Origin: Obelidium mucronatum
Taxonomy: Eukaryota > Chytridiomycota > Chytridiomycetes > Chytridiales > Chytriomycetaceae
Reading direction: 5' to 3'
Length of the DNA: 64,000 bases
Assembly (NCBI GenBank): GCA_025765595.1
Contig: JAIVFH010000013.1
Coordinates: 62,001 to 126,000, forward strand
Part shown: positions 21,490 through 31,936 of the stretch, one piece after another
Numbering within the stretch: the first letter of the stretch is position 1
Layout of the letters: every line of letters starts with the position of its first letter
The notes under the pieces: generated by a model
What the model was told of the DNA's origin: nothing
What the model saw: only the letters and a program-made list of their open reading frames with translations
Databases searched by the model: none
Translations under genes and position numbers: made by a program

Positions 21490-21897
21490 ATTGATCGATG
21501 CGTCCATTGTTTCAAAGTCTTCGCCGTAGCCGCGTGAAGACGTCTGCCCGAGGACACGATGAATTACCGCCGCTGCCGCTGCCGTTGCTGTTGGCGCTGC
21601 ATCTCGCTGGCAGCCGTAAAGGCCTCTGCCGTCGCTTCCGGGTCGTCGTCGACAGCTGCTGGCCGATTGAAGAGTCAGTACCGCTTTCGGTTGACGTCGA
21701 TTCGATTGCGGCCCGTTGGTGAGTTGATTCGCACTTGAAGTTTCTTCATGGACTTGGACGGGACTTCGCTTTTTTCTGTCTTTTCTCCGGTCTCAAAAAG
21801 CGTCTCTTTTTCCTGCCAATGAAAGATAGGGGAGACGGAAAAAATTTCCCAGTCTTTTATTGACACACAGGAAAAGACCGGGTGGTCATTCAGCATC
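21490..21897 (-). repeat. Inverted duplication, minus-strand arm
   Basis: Reverse-complement partner of 18270-18672. The minus strand reads the same leader, MKKLQVRINSPTGRNRID, then RPAAVDDDPEATAEAF, a Gln/Arg coil, and GYGEDFETMDAS. After the shared 5' part, the plain frame stops at TAC-TGA near 21675 and the homologous sequence resumes in another frame, so this copy is disrupted as read. A short exon-like piece EESDDAENEMT follows at about 21360-21330. The identity is highest in the leader and first codons, as expected after recent duplication or gene conversion. Confidence 0.6.
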
Positions 21898-22125
21898 AAT
21901 CCAATCAGTGCCCAATCAGCACTGCACTGATAAGTGATAGCGGCCTGCTTTGATTCTTTTCATAGCCTCATGCGCTGATGAATCCACTCGAGCGTTTGAA
22001 AGAAGCATTTCCACAATATCGTGATATACGCTATTGAAAAATTAAATTGTAAAACAGCAATCAAAAACTTTTGTTTTCATGTTTGGTTCGAATCGTTGAA
22101 TTTATAGGAACAAATAATTGATTAT

Positions 22126-22647
22126 TTAATTGATTGCTTTTTCAATAACAGATGTGTAATAAGATGATGATGATGATGATGATGAAGAAGACGACGAAGA
22201 TCGCCACCATCCCTTGAGAATCCCAACGTGATAATACATGAGGCCCGCCGAAAAAAACAACACAGCAGTCATTGCATGCGTGAAAACACACAACTCAGGA
22301 CGCACCCGCCACCACCCGGCTCCCTCCTCAAGCTTCCACAGCGAAAACACACCACCAACCCAACTTGGAAACGAAAATACCAAAATCCAGTTTGCTGACG
22401 AAATCCACTCAGTGAGCAGCAGTTGGTCATCTCCAAGATACGACCTCTGTTCGGCGTTGTCGACTTCCTGGAACCACGGACTCACAATATTGTTGAACCA
22501 CATGCAAACATTGAGCATCATGACGATGTTGAGGATACCAATGGACAAGGCGTCTGGAAATACGGTGAGGAACAAGATGCTTGATCCGAGGACAAGTAGC
22601 GGGCCATATCGAAAGAGCAGTGGGGCTCGCTTTGGAAGTTGCAACAT
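22126..22647 (-). CDS. Small multi-pass membrane protein with poly-Ser tail
   Basis: 173 residues with about four hydrophobic helices (PLLVLGSSILFLTVF, IGILNIVMMLNVCMW, WILVFSFPSWVGGVF, FTHAMTAVLFFSAGLMY) and a run of about 13 Ser near the C terminus from a TCA/TCT microsatellite. No family recognised. It is the last of three same-strand genes encoding small proteins of similar topology (the other two are clear paralogues of each other), so it may be a diverged member of the same tandem family. Start: first ATG of the frame. Confidence 0.6.
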   Translation of the reverse strand: MLQLPKRAPLLFRYGPLLVLGSSILFLTVFPDALSIGILNIVMMLNVCMWFNNIVSPWFQEVDNAEQRSYLGDDQLLLTEWISSANWILVFSFPSWVGGVFSLWKLEEGAGWWRVRPELCVFTHAMTAVLFFSAGLMYYHVGILKGWWRSSSSSSSSSSSSSYYTSVIEKAIN

Positions 22648-22844
22648 TGCTAGTGTGTTTTTTTTTGTTGATGGGGGGTTTTTTTTTTGCGTTCGTTCTT
22701 CAATGTGTGTCTCTCATTTTATTTGCCAAGTGTCCGATGTTGTGGCGGTGCTCGCCTTGGCAGGAATCAACAATCAACAAAACAAAAAACACTTTTCCTC
22801 GCACACTAAAGACAGTCCGACGGATGAAAACAAAACCAACAAAG

Positions 22845-23372
22845 TCATTCCTCATTATCGACATGCAAAGAATTGTAAAGACGTGTATGATGCAAAAAGA
22901 GGCGCCAAAAGATGACAACGAGGCTCGAATAAAGTACAACAAAAGCCCACAAGAAACATCGAACAATGAGAGGTACCAACTCCATAGACCCCTTGTCAGT
23001 AAAGAACAGAATCCCGCCAGTCACAGAGGCACCCGTAAAACACTCAAACGACGCTATACTTTCATAATGGATCCATTTGAGGAACGAGTCGAAAGCAGTC
23101 TTGTTCTTATCAAAGTATTCCTTTTGCTGGTCGTTCCAGGGAAAGAATTCGAATGCAAAGATTCTTTTGTGCAGGCGGTAGATGAGGTAGATCGCGGCAA
23201 TGCAGGGTAAAAGTGTGATAGGTAGCTGGATAGTTGAGAAAGAAGCCGGCTCAGTAATGGCAGGAGGAGGCTCAGTGCTGCAGACAATTGGAATGCCGTA
23301 AATCTGTACAATCATAAATGGTATGCCGAAGCTGATGCGTGTAATCCATGTTGGAGGAAACTCGATTGTCAT
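22845..23372 (-). CDS. Small multi-pass membrane protein, tandem paralogue
   Basis: 175 residues from MTIEFPPTWITRI. The frame is open for 90 further codons upstream, but the ATG at 23372 is chosen because the neighbouring paralogue starts at the equivalent residue (MITFAPAWITRI). Four predicted helices; shared motifs with the next gene are WITRI, KWIHYE, GSMELVPLIVR and a C-terminal HTRLYNS. No known family recognised; no signal peptide apart from the first helix. Confidence 0.7.
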   Translation of the reverse strand: MTIEFPPTWITRISFGIPFMIVQIYGIPIVCSTEPPPAITEPASFSTIQLPITLLPCIAAIYLIYRLHKRIFAFEFFPWNDQQKEYFDKNKTAFDSFLKWIHYESIASFECFTGASVTGGILFFTDKGSMELVPLIVRCFLWAFVVLYSSLVVIFWRLFLHHTRLYNSLHVDNEE

Positions 23373-23449
23373 TGTTTTGTAGATTTTTATTTTATTTTTA
23401 GTGATGAGGCTGGCTCCAAGTTCCAACAAAGAGAATGAGGGCAGTTGGA

Positions 23450-23953
23450 TTATACATCCTTGGCAATCGAGTCGTATAACTCCGTATGCTGCTTGAACAA
23501 GTACCAAAGCACGGCAAGAAATACGCAAAAGAAGGCAACTATTCCCCAGAGCAAAACACGGACACACAATGGAACAAGTTCCATCGACCCTTGGTCCAAG
23601 AAAAGAAGATGTAAAGACAAAATAGTTGCACTCATTAAGCACTCAGAGGCAGCAACCTGCTCAAAGTGGATCCATTTGACGAAACCATCAAAATCAGCAG
23701 GATTTGAGTCAAAGTACTTTGAATGGCGCTCAGACATTGGCGTAAAGTTGAAAGCAAACAAGTGGTTTTTTAGAATCTGGCTGGTGACGAAGGTCAGAAT
23801 GACGGCTGCAATCGATAACATTAAACTCGCATGGCTCTGAATGTCGGGCGTTTTATCTGCCGAATAGAGTTCTGGAAGTCCAAACAGTATCGCTATGAAT
23901 GTTAGGGTGGTGCAGTTGATGCGAGTGATCCAGGCTGGAGCGAATGTGATCAT
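23450..23953 (-). CDS. Small multi-pass membrane protein, tandem paralogue
   Basis: 167 residues from MITFAPAWITRINC, with four predicted helices. It shares WITRI, FDGFVKWIHFE, GSMELVPLCVR and HTELYDS with the 22.8-23.4 kb gene at matching positions, so the two are tandem duplicates of moderate divergence. Each gene has only about 80-200 bases of upstream sequence. Function unknown. Confidence 0.72.
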   Translation of the reverse strand: MITFAPAWITRINCTTLTFIAILFGLPELYSADKTPDIQSHASLMLSIAAVILTFVTSQILKNHLFAFNFTPMSERHSKYFDSNPADFDGFVKWIHFEQVAASECLMSATILSLHLLFLDQGSMELVPLCVRVLLWGIVAFFCVFLAVLWYLFKQHTELYDSIAKDV

Positions 23954-24114
23954 TTTTTTTTTGTTGAACACCAGTTAACCAAACTGAACAACACTTTAAA
24001 GAATCTTGCATTCTATTCGCTCCAAACCAAATAATCATTATGTTCTATCTAATTTTTCGTCAGAACGTAATAGTGGCTGGTACATTGTCGGACTTAAGCT
24101 GCCAGAGTACACAA

Positions 24115-24585
24115 TAAATCTTTTACACCGACGTCTGCCGCGGAGGCAGTAAGGGGAAGAGAATGGCGAAAAAGAAAGACAAGAATGAGAAAAAAAAAAG
24201 AATACGAAAAGAAAGAATACACCGCCTTCGGCGGTAAGAAAAGAAAAAGTAAAAGAAAGAGAATAAACCGCCTCCGGCGGTGGGACCCGCTTACGGCGGT
24301 AAACTCCTGCCTTCGGCAGTTGAAAAAAAAAAAAGAAAAAAAAGAAAACACCGCCTTCGGCGCCTTCGGCGGTAAGAAGAAAAAAAAGAAAAAAAAAGAA
24401 TACACCGCCTCCGGCGGTGGGACCCGCCTACGGCAGTTGAAAAAGAGAGAAAAAAAAGACACCGCCTTCGGCGGAAAGAAAAAAAAAAAAGAAAACACCG
24501 CCTTCGGCGGATGGCCCGCCTTCGGCGGTATGGCCTGCCTCCGGCGGTAAACTTCTGCCTTCGCAGTTTCAACGAAAAAGAATGA
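24115..24585 (-). repeat. GC-rich palindrome array upstream of the UNC93-like gene
   Basis: About twelve short palindromes separated by A/G-rich spacers. As read on the plus strand they have the form ACCGCC-TTC-GGCGGT, with loops TTC, TCC or TAC; on the minus strand these loops are GAA, GGA and GTA. Variants with CTGCC/GGCAG stems also occur. The order of elements (CTGCC unit, TTTACCGCC unit, GGGTCCCACC unit) is the reverse complement of that in the intron array at 25.4-26.5 kb. It ends about 115 bases before the gene start, so it lies in the promoter or leader. Confidence 0.9.
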
Positions 24586-24699
24586 AAACACTTTTTTTTA
24601 TGTTAATAAATAGACTGAGTGATACCCCATGCAACAATAATAATAAAGTGATGAACACAAATAAAATTTGAAAAAGCACCAACACACAGACACAGAGTG

Positions 24700-27304
24700 A
24701 TGGGGTTCTTTGGCGAGCTCAACCACGCGCGCAACCAGATCTATGTGATCTCGTTCGTGTGCTTCCTGTGCCCGGGCATGTTCAATGCGCTCAACTCGCT
24801 GCCGCAGAAGGACGACGTGTCGACAGTGGTCAAGAACAAGCAGAATGCGGCGCTGTACATCTGCTTCGCGGTGCTCGGACTCCTCGGCGGCGGCCTCAAC
24901 AACGTCCTCGGGCCGCGCTTCCTCGCGGCGATCGGCGGCACGGGCTACGCGCTGTACGCCGCGGCGCAGTACAACATCAGCGTCAACGGCGTCGCGAACT
25001 TCGGCGAGAGTTTCTCGATCTTCTCGGGCGCCTACCTCGGCGTGTGCGGCGGCATGCTGTGGGCTGCCCAGGGCCAGATCTGTCTGACCTATCCGACTGA
25101 GTCCCAGAAGGGGACTTTCTTTGCCGTCTTCTGGGTCATCTTCAACCTGGGCGCCGTCTTTGGAAACATTGCGTCCACAGCCATCTCGTGGAACAGCAGC
25201 GACGACTCGTCCATCCCGCCCGCTGCCTTTTTCTTTTTCATTATCCTGATGCAGTGCGGCTCGCTCGCTGCAATGCTGATCCAGCCCCCAAGCACTATCA
25301 TTCGCGAAGACTTTTCTAAAGTTACTACCCCGCCCACTGACTTGGGACATGAGTTTAGGCAGATTTTGAGGCTTTTCAAGAACCCTGCTTTGTTGACTTT
25401 GGTGAATGTCTTGTACCGCCGAAGGCGGTCCATACCGCCGAAGGCGGATCTCACCGCCGAAGGCGGTGTTTTCTTTTTTTTTTTTTTTTTTTTGCCGAAA
25501 CTGCCGAAGGCAGGAGTTTACCGCCGTAGGCGGGTCCCACCGCCGGAGGCGGATCTTACCGCCGAAGGCGGTGTTTTCTTTCTTTTTTTTTTTTTTTTCT
25601 TACCGCCGTAGGCGGTGTATTCTTTTTTTTTTCTTTTTCTTTTTTTTGCCGAAACTGCCGAAGGCAGGAGTTTACCGCCGTAGGCGGGTCCCACCGCCGG
25701 AGGCGGTCCATACCGCCGAAGGCGGTCCATACCGCCGAAGGCGGTGTTTTCTTTCCGAAGGCGTTCCATACCGCCGAAGGCGGTGTTTTCTTTTTTTTTC
25801 TTTTTTTTTCTTACCGCCGTAGGCGATGTATTGTTTTTTCTTTTCTTTTTTTTTTTTTTTGCCGAAACTGCCGAAGGCTGGAGTTTACCGCCGTAGGCGG
25901 GTCCTACCGCCGGAGGCGGATCTTACCGCCGAAGGCGTTCCATACCGCCGAAGGCGGTGTTTTCTTTTTTTTTTTCTTTTTTTTCTTACCGCCGTAGGCG
26001 GTGTTTTCTTTTTTCTTTTCTTTTTTTTTTTTTTTGCCGAAACTGCCGAAGGCTGGAGTTTACCGCCGTAGGCGGGTCCCACCGCCGGAGGCGGTCCATA
26101 CCGCCGAAGGCGGTCCATACCGCCGAAGGCGGTGTTTTCTTTCCGAAGGCGTTCCATACCGCCGAAGGCGGTGTTTTCTTTTTTTTTCTTTTTTTTTCTT
26201 ACCGCCGTAGGCGATGTATTGTTTTTTCTTTTCTTTTTTTTTTTTTTTGCCGAAACTGCCGAAGGCTGGAGTTTACCGCCGTAGGCGGGTCCTACCGCCG
26301 GAGGCGGATCTTACCGCCGAAGGCGTTCCATACCGCCGAAGGCGGTGTTTTCTTTTTTTTTTTCTTTTTTTTTCTTACCGCCGTAGGCGGTGTTTTCTTT
26401 TTTCTTTTCTTTTTTTTTTTTTTTGCCGAAACTGCCGAAGGCTGGAGTTTACCGCCGTAGGCGGGTCCCACCGCCGGAGGCGGTGTTGTCTTTTTTTTTC
26501 TTCTTACCGCCGTAGGCGGTGTATTCTTTCTTTTCGTATTCTTTTTTTTTACTCATTCTTGTCTTTCCTTTTCACCTTCTATTCCATCTCACTCACAACA
26601 ACATTTCAATTCAACTAAATTAGCTTCTACCGTGCATGGCGTCCAACTGGTTTTACACTTACCAATTCAACGTATTTGGTCTCAATTTCACTGGCCGCTC
26701 CAACAACTTGAAGGCAGTCTTTTATTGGATCGCTCAAGCTGTCGCTGCTTGGGTCCTCGGGCACATGTTCTTGGACAACAAAAAGTACCCTCGTGTCCAG
26801 CGTGCATGGACAGGCCTCTACATTGTAACTGCAACCACCCTCATTGTATTTGGCGCCGGCGCCGCTTTTGAATACATTTCCGACGCCCGCATGCTATCCC
26901 TCCCGAAAAACAACCTTGACGCTGCAACCAATTTTGGCGCCTTCATTGGCCCATGTATCCTCTACGCTGCCTACGGAGTCTACGATGCCTTTTTCCAAGT
27001 ATACACAAACTACCTAATCGGTGCCATATCAAACGATTCAAAGACCCTCTCGCGATATTCGGGATTCTATAAAGGTACGCAATCGTTTGCGGGTGGCATC
27101 TCGTGGGCCTTGTCGGGATATTTCTTTACAAAAGAAAACGGGAATCAATTGACTCCCAAAGATCAATTCTGGATCATGGTTGTTCCGTGTGCGCTTTCAG
27201 TTGTTTTTTGGGCTGTTTTTGTGAATCGTTATGTCAAGAATACTACTGTCGAAGATGTTGTTGAGATGGAGGTTGCAGAACAGTTGGAGTTTCGAAAGCG
27301 ATGA
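24700..27304 (+). CDS. UNC93-like major-facilitator membrane protein, with a repeat-filled 1.2 kb intron
   Basis: Exon 1 (24700-25401) and exon 2 (26624-27304) join phase 0 across an intron with GTGAAT donor and TAG acceptor. The joined sequence reads KNPALLTLLLPCMASNWFYTYQFN, typical of the fungal UNC93-like family at this point; length 460 residues with 10-12 helices. Exon 1 holds NHARNQIYVISFVCF and the loop QGQICLTYPTESQKG; exon 2 holds NWFYTYQFN, AQAVAAWVLG and YRYV-type ends. Start: the first ATG at 24700. Exon 1 is strikingly GC-rich (roughly 24720-25050) whereas exon 2 has ordinary composition. The 3' end is duplicated downstream. UNC93-like proteins are membrane proteins regulating channels or carrying small solutes; the substrate is unknown. 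Confidence 0.85.
25412..26523 (+). repeat. GC-rich palindrome array filling the UNC93-like intron
   Basis: About forty elements of the form ACCGCC-GNA-GGCGGT, separated by either TCCAT/GTCCC-type spacers or long T/C tracts. Loops seen are GAA, GTA and GGA. CTGCCGAAGGCAG units recur after each long T tract. A higher-order unit of about 388 bases is present in two copies (the block starting GCCGAAACTGCC at 25861 matches that at 26249; the one at 26036 matches that at 26425). The array occupies nearly the whole intron; only its last 100 bases look like ordinary intron with a pyrimidine tract and AAATTAG. Confidence 0.93.
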
Positions 27305-27714
27305 TGACCCTTTTTTTTTTGTTACCTATGGAAGCTGCTGTGTCTTTGTGTTTGCTGTATTTTAGTTTGTTACTAGTAGTTTTTTTTTTTTTTTTTAGAT
27401 TTATTATTTTGACTTTACCTCTTTCAATTATTATTAAAAATAAAGAAAATGAATATATAGTTCTGGGAATCAATTGACTCCCAAAGATCAATTCTGGATC
27501 ATGGTTGTCCCGTGTGCGCTTTCAGTTGTTTTTTGGGCTGTTTTTGTGAATCGTTATGTCAAGAATACTACTGTCGAAGATGTTGTTGAGATGGAGGTTG
27601 CAGAACAGTTGGAGTTTCGAAAGCGATGATTACGTTCTTTTTTTTCTTTTGTTTTGTTACCTATGGAAGCTGCTGTGTCTTTGTGTTTGCTGTATTTTAG
27701 TTTGTTATTAGTAT

Positions 27715-27751
<37 letters not shown>

Positions 27752-27815
27752 TTTATTATTTTACTTTACCTCTTTCAATTATTATTAAAAATAAAGAAAA
27801 TGAATATATTATAGT
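27140..27815 (+). repeat. Tandem direct duplication of the UNC93-like gene 3' end
   Basis: 27140-27464 is repeated at 27465-27815, offset 325 bases. Both copies carry the last 55 codons (from GNQLTPKDQFWIM to LEFRKR and the stop) plus the 3' untranslated region. Differences are few: single substitutions and different lengths of the T tracts. The second copy has no start and is probably transcribed only as read-through, if at all. Confidence 0.92.
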
Positions 27816-27856
27816 TCTTAAATAAACTATAAATAAATATTTATGTATTTAAAATA

Positions 27857-28580
27857 ATGGACAATCAACACCACCACCAACTATTTTGCTCTGTTGAGCG
27901 CAAAAGCCTTCAGCAATTATCCGACGATTTAAATCTTGGAATCAAACTCAGCTCAACAGACTCTAGAGTAGTCTCTGGTCTTGCCGTATTTGTCGATGTC
28001 GAATGGCTATTGGATCGAGAAAGACTATTCAAGGCATATGTAGTCCAGGTAAAAAAATACTCAATACCAAACTCTTATTTATTTTAACTCATTCTTTCTA
28101 TTACATACACACACAAAAAAAAACAAAAGAGTCCATCAAACTCCTGTTGCGACCTCTTCACAATCGCACTCCCCACCGCAACAGCATCATCAAACCCATC
28201 CCTACGCCGAGCCTTCCTCCAATTCGAACAATCAACAATGTCTCCCGTATCGATCCCGAAATCACTTGGTGGAGGAATCGTATTCGCCATGGACCTAGCA
28301 ATGCACCTCGGGAACACGTCTTCTTCTGTGAGAATCAACACTACAACTTCCACTTCAACAACAACAACAACAAACAACACCAAAAATTCTACATTTGAAG
28401 ATCAATTGAACGCTCTCATGTTGAATGTGAATTTACACCGTTTGGGAGGCTGTATTCCTGATAAAAGAGCGGCGTGGAGTTTGAATCCTGTGAGCGATAC
28501 AGTTAGAGATCGGTTTTACAACACGATGGGAATTAAAAATGGTGGAAGTGGTGGAGGGACTGGTTACAACGATACCCCTA

Positions 28581-28621
<41 letters not shown>

Positions 28622-31600
28622 TCAACAACAAACAGCGGTGGAGCAGTGTCGCCTTCATCATCGAGGATAAATAGCAGCAACTCAAGATCTTTGACTGCCC
28701 TGGGAGATTCAGTACGATCCCTAGGGAAACTTATTCAACGCAACTTGTATCTCCTCGCGTTATACCCTTTAGAGCAGCCGCTTCTAGGACCCTGGAAGGA
28801 AGACGTTTGGATAGATGGATTGATTTGTAATACCACCATTCTGGGGATGACGGAATTTGTATCTGGTTTGTTTTCAAGTTGTTTGTTTGTTTTGTTTTTA
28901 ACAGTCGCGGTACCACTATATACATATAAAAAAAATAGAATTCGGTCCATTCGACGCCCCCTCTCTCCACACACTCTCAGAATACTCGATCCTCAACGCC
29001 TCACTCATCTCTATCCTCTTCAAAACAACCCACCAATTCCGGTATACACTGACAGCCCTTGGATACCCACCCAAAACCACTACAACAGCTGCAACACCTC
29101 ACCACCACCCCTCTTCAACAACAAGCGGCGGCGGCGGCGTAAATTCCGGCGGAAATACAACCGCCGGCGGCGGCGGCGGCGGCCCTGGTTCCAACTCGAT
29201 AACAGACGCTTCATATTCCCAGCATTTCCAACATATCCATATCGGCGATTGGAAAGACTTCCAGCGATGCATCCGAGAGTTCCAGAAGGATTATGGGTTG
29301 AGTGTGACGGGGACCTTGAATCCGGCGACTCGACGCAAAGTGTATGTTTTGATGCGAGAATTGAATCCGAAAGGTGGCGGCGGCGGGGGTGGTGCGGGTG
29401 GTGTGGGGGCTGGGGGTTTGGTTCTTGGTGGTGGTGGTGGTGTGATGATTGGTGGTGGGCTTGGTGGCGGCGGAAGTGGCGATGGCGATGATTTTATGGG
29501 ATCTATGGGTGGTGGCGGTGTGTCTGGATTTGGTGGTGTTAGCGGCGGCGGTGGTGGTAGTGGTGGGGCTATAGGGGGTGGGGATCCGTTGCATTCGAAC
29601 CAGTTTTTGATTTTAGGGCAGCAGAGTGCGCAACGGGGTATGGATCGAGTTGTTGGAGGAGGCAATGGGGGTGCTGTTGGTGTGGTTACTGGAGACAAGG
29701 GTGGAACTCCTGGAATCAAGAGATCTGGAGTGGGTGGTGTGGACGGGGATGAGCTTGGAATTGATTGGTGCCTCCAGGTGGCGAAGGGGGTTGAGGAAGG
29801 GCATAAAGCGTTTGAAGAGCGAGAGCGGATCGATTTGGAAAAGAGGAATAGGAGGTTGGAGGCAAAAGAATTGAAAATGAAGATGAGAAAACAGAGGTCT
29901 GGTGCTTCTCCAACTCGAATGTTGAGGCAGAATTCTATTGGGCGAGTTGTTGGTACCACTGGAGCAATGGGTGTTATGGTTGGACTCGCGAATCCTGGGC
30001 TTTTGTCAGTCAGTGTATTGAAGAAGGCGGGAGAGCCTAAATCTGCCGAAATAATCCACGATTCAGCGACGAAAAAGTCACCTGTTGCTGGCCAGCCGCC
30101 GAGTCCCGGACTTCTCGTACCTACTGTTCAGTTGACGGCATCTGCATCAAATCGTTCGCTCCTGAGCCCGAATCGCATGTCCCCAATTCCGTCTTCAGGC
30201 GATGAAGAAAGTGGCCTAGAAGAACGCGCCAGCCCTCAAAGAAGCAACACAAATACCAGCAACGCACCGCAAGGCCAGAAGATTCTTCAAGGTTTCAAAA
30301 ACTTGGGTCGAAATGTAAAACGCTTTGCAAATCTCGGCGGCGGAAATAACAGTGGTGGAGCAAACTCGCTTTCAAAAACCAGCAGGGATATACTGGATAC
30401 ATCTCCGCCTGAAGAACCTCTCAATACGCGCGCCAGTACGTCGGGTGCACGGCTTCCACGAGTAAGTGACGCAAGCATGCGAGATCCATTGGCAGTCAAA
30501 ACGCGATCGTTCTCTGTCGGAGATTTGACAACACCACCAGTCTCTGCTATAGCGTCAGCCTTGCCAGATCATGACACCTCGTCAAGTCCGAATTCATCAG
30601 TAAATGCAGAAGATGAATCCGGAAAACCGAAAATATCAATTGAACCATTTCTGGATAACTCGATCGCGACTGTTCCACCTTTTTTGCGAAGGAGCAGAAG
30701 CGAATCACAATTGCATTCCCAACAAAGCCATTCGTCTTTGGCCCCATCTTCTCGGCAATCTCACTCTCGACAAAGTTTAGTTTCTGAGAATGGAACAAGT
30801 GGTGGTGGTGGTTTTGGTGCCGGAAAGCCTAGCGATGGCTCGTTGCGTTCAAGTAGAAGATCAAATACGAAAAATGTAAAAAGAAGTGTTACAAAACGGA
30901 AGCTGCATGTGGCAGCAGCATCAAGTCTAAGAGGAACAAAGAGCAAAGTCAATTTGAGTCCCGTTGATGCCGCAGGGATTGGCGCCGGCAATATCTCTGA
31001 TGGTGTCGTTGATGCTTCCGACATTGAAGTATTACCATCGAAAGGTTCGTGTTATCATGTACGATTTCAATATAGTTCTTTAACGTCCCGAATAGAAACC
31101 ATTGAAAGACTCCAACAGAAACGGAGAATCCTAGAGACAAGCACCGATATCCCAGAACTCATTGAAGCAATCACAGAACGACTCGCCACCCTCAGAAATC
31201 ATCCTAAAATCAACTCTCAAGTCAGCAACCCATTAAATGCAGACACTTCCCAAGCATCAGCTTCAGATTCCGCCACCGCGATGTCAGGATCCAGAATCAC
31301 GCCTATCCTTCAATCAATAGACGCCACGTATTCTCAACTCGCAATTCTCAAATCACAGTCAATACCAACCACAACAACGCTTCCACTTGAAGAACAGAGC
31401 ATCCATCAAGTCCAAGAACATTTATCGTCACTCACGGAGCGGATTCAAAGCGCAATACAAACGCGCTCTGAACATAAAACCAAGCTCTTGAGTGAACTCA
31501 AAACGTTGGTACACACGCAAAAGGAAACTGTAGGGCAAATTGATGCCTTGAACACACAAACAATGAAACTCAAGTACGCCGTGGGTTTGTTGGAAGGACG

Positions 31601-31742
31601 AGTTATGGAAACTGAGGAAGCGGCGCGTGTCTTTGTGTCTCGAGTTCAGAATGTAGAGACACGGTTGAAGGACGGGTGGGGAGGAGGTGCAACCGAAGGA
31701 GGAATCGGTTGGTTTGGTTGGATTTTTGGTCGAAGAGGATGA
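27857..31742 (+). CDS. Large low-complexity protein with a peptidoglycan-binding-like fold and C-terminal coiled coils
   Basis: Exon 1 (27857-28048), exon 2 (from 28130) and a main exon ending at 31742. The second intron is best placed from a GTTGTT donor near 28880 to the TAG at 28939, giving FSKFGPFDAPSLHTL. The N-terminal part has a domain-like segment (SGLAVFVDVEWLLDRERL), a poly-Ala run from a GCA microsatellite, then a short unit FQRCIREFQKDYGLSVTGTL resembling the PG_binding_1 fold. Next come Gly-rich and Ser/Pro-rich tracts with many basic phosphosite-like motifs, and after residue about 900 long heptad-rich helices (IQSAIQTRSEHKTKLL). It vaguely recalls fungal Stb6-like proteins, which I cannot confirm. 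Probably a cytoskeletal or signalling scaffold (inference). Confidence 0.65.
28582..28620 (+). repeat. GCA trinucleotide microsatellite encoding poly-Ala
   Basis: About twelve uninterrupted GCA/CAG units inside exon 2 of the large scaffold-like gene, encoding a poly-Ala run. Likely length-polymorphic. Confidence 0.85.
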
Positions 31743-31936
31743 TAGCAGACCTCGAATAAAGACACGCTGTAGACTGTAGAATCGCTAGGGGTATGAACAA
31801 TGGTGTCCATACCATATACAGGTATCGTCGGACACACGTTACCCACAATAGAGAATCAGGGAATCAACTTTTATTTTTCGTCAAGTAAATAGTCGATAAG
31901 TTTTTTTAATCAGTGGGCGGGTTAGAAACATCAAAA

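Noticed and set aside
22081..22110. tRNA-like GGTTCGAATCG box
   Set aside because: No matching A box, acceptor stem or anticodon arm around it.
22238..23210. Plus-strand frames of 225 and 209 codons
   Set aside because: Antisense of the two membrane-protein genes on the minus strand, which share conserved motifs with each other.
24115..26523. CRISPR-like repeat-spacer pattern
   Set aside because: The repeats are palindromes of 15 bases with homopolymer T/C or A/G spacers in a eukaryotic intron and promoter; there are no unique spacers and no cas genes.
24185..26618. Open frames of Arg/Phe/Lys-rich protein through the palindrome arrays on both strands
   Set aside because: They arise from the repeated GCC/GGC units and T/A tracts; all frames look alike and none has a start context or homology.
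29291..29959. Pro-rich minus-strand frame of 222 codons
   Set aside because: Antisense of the Gly-rich part of the large scaffold-like gene.
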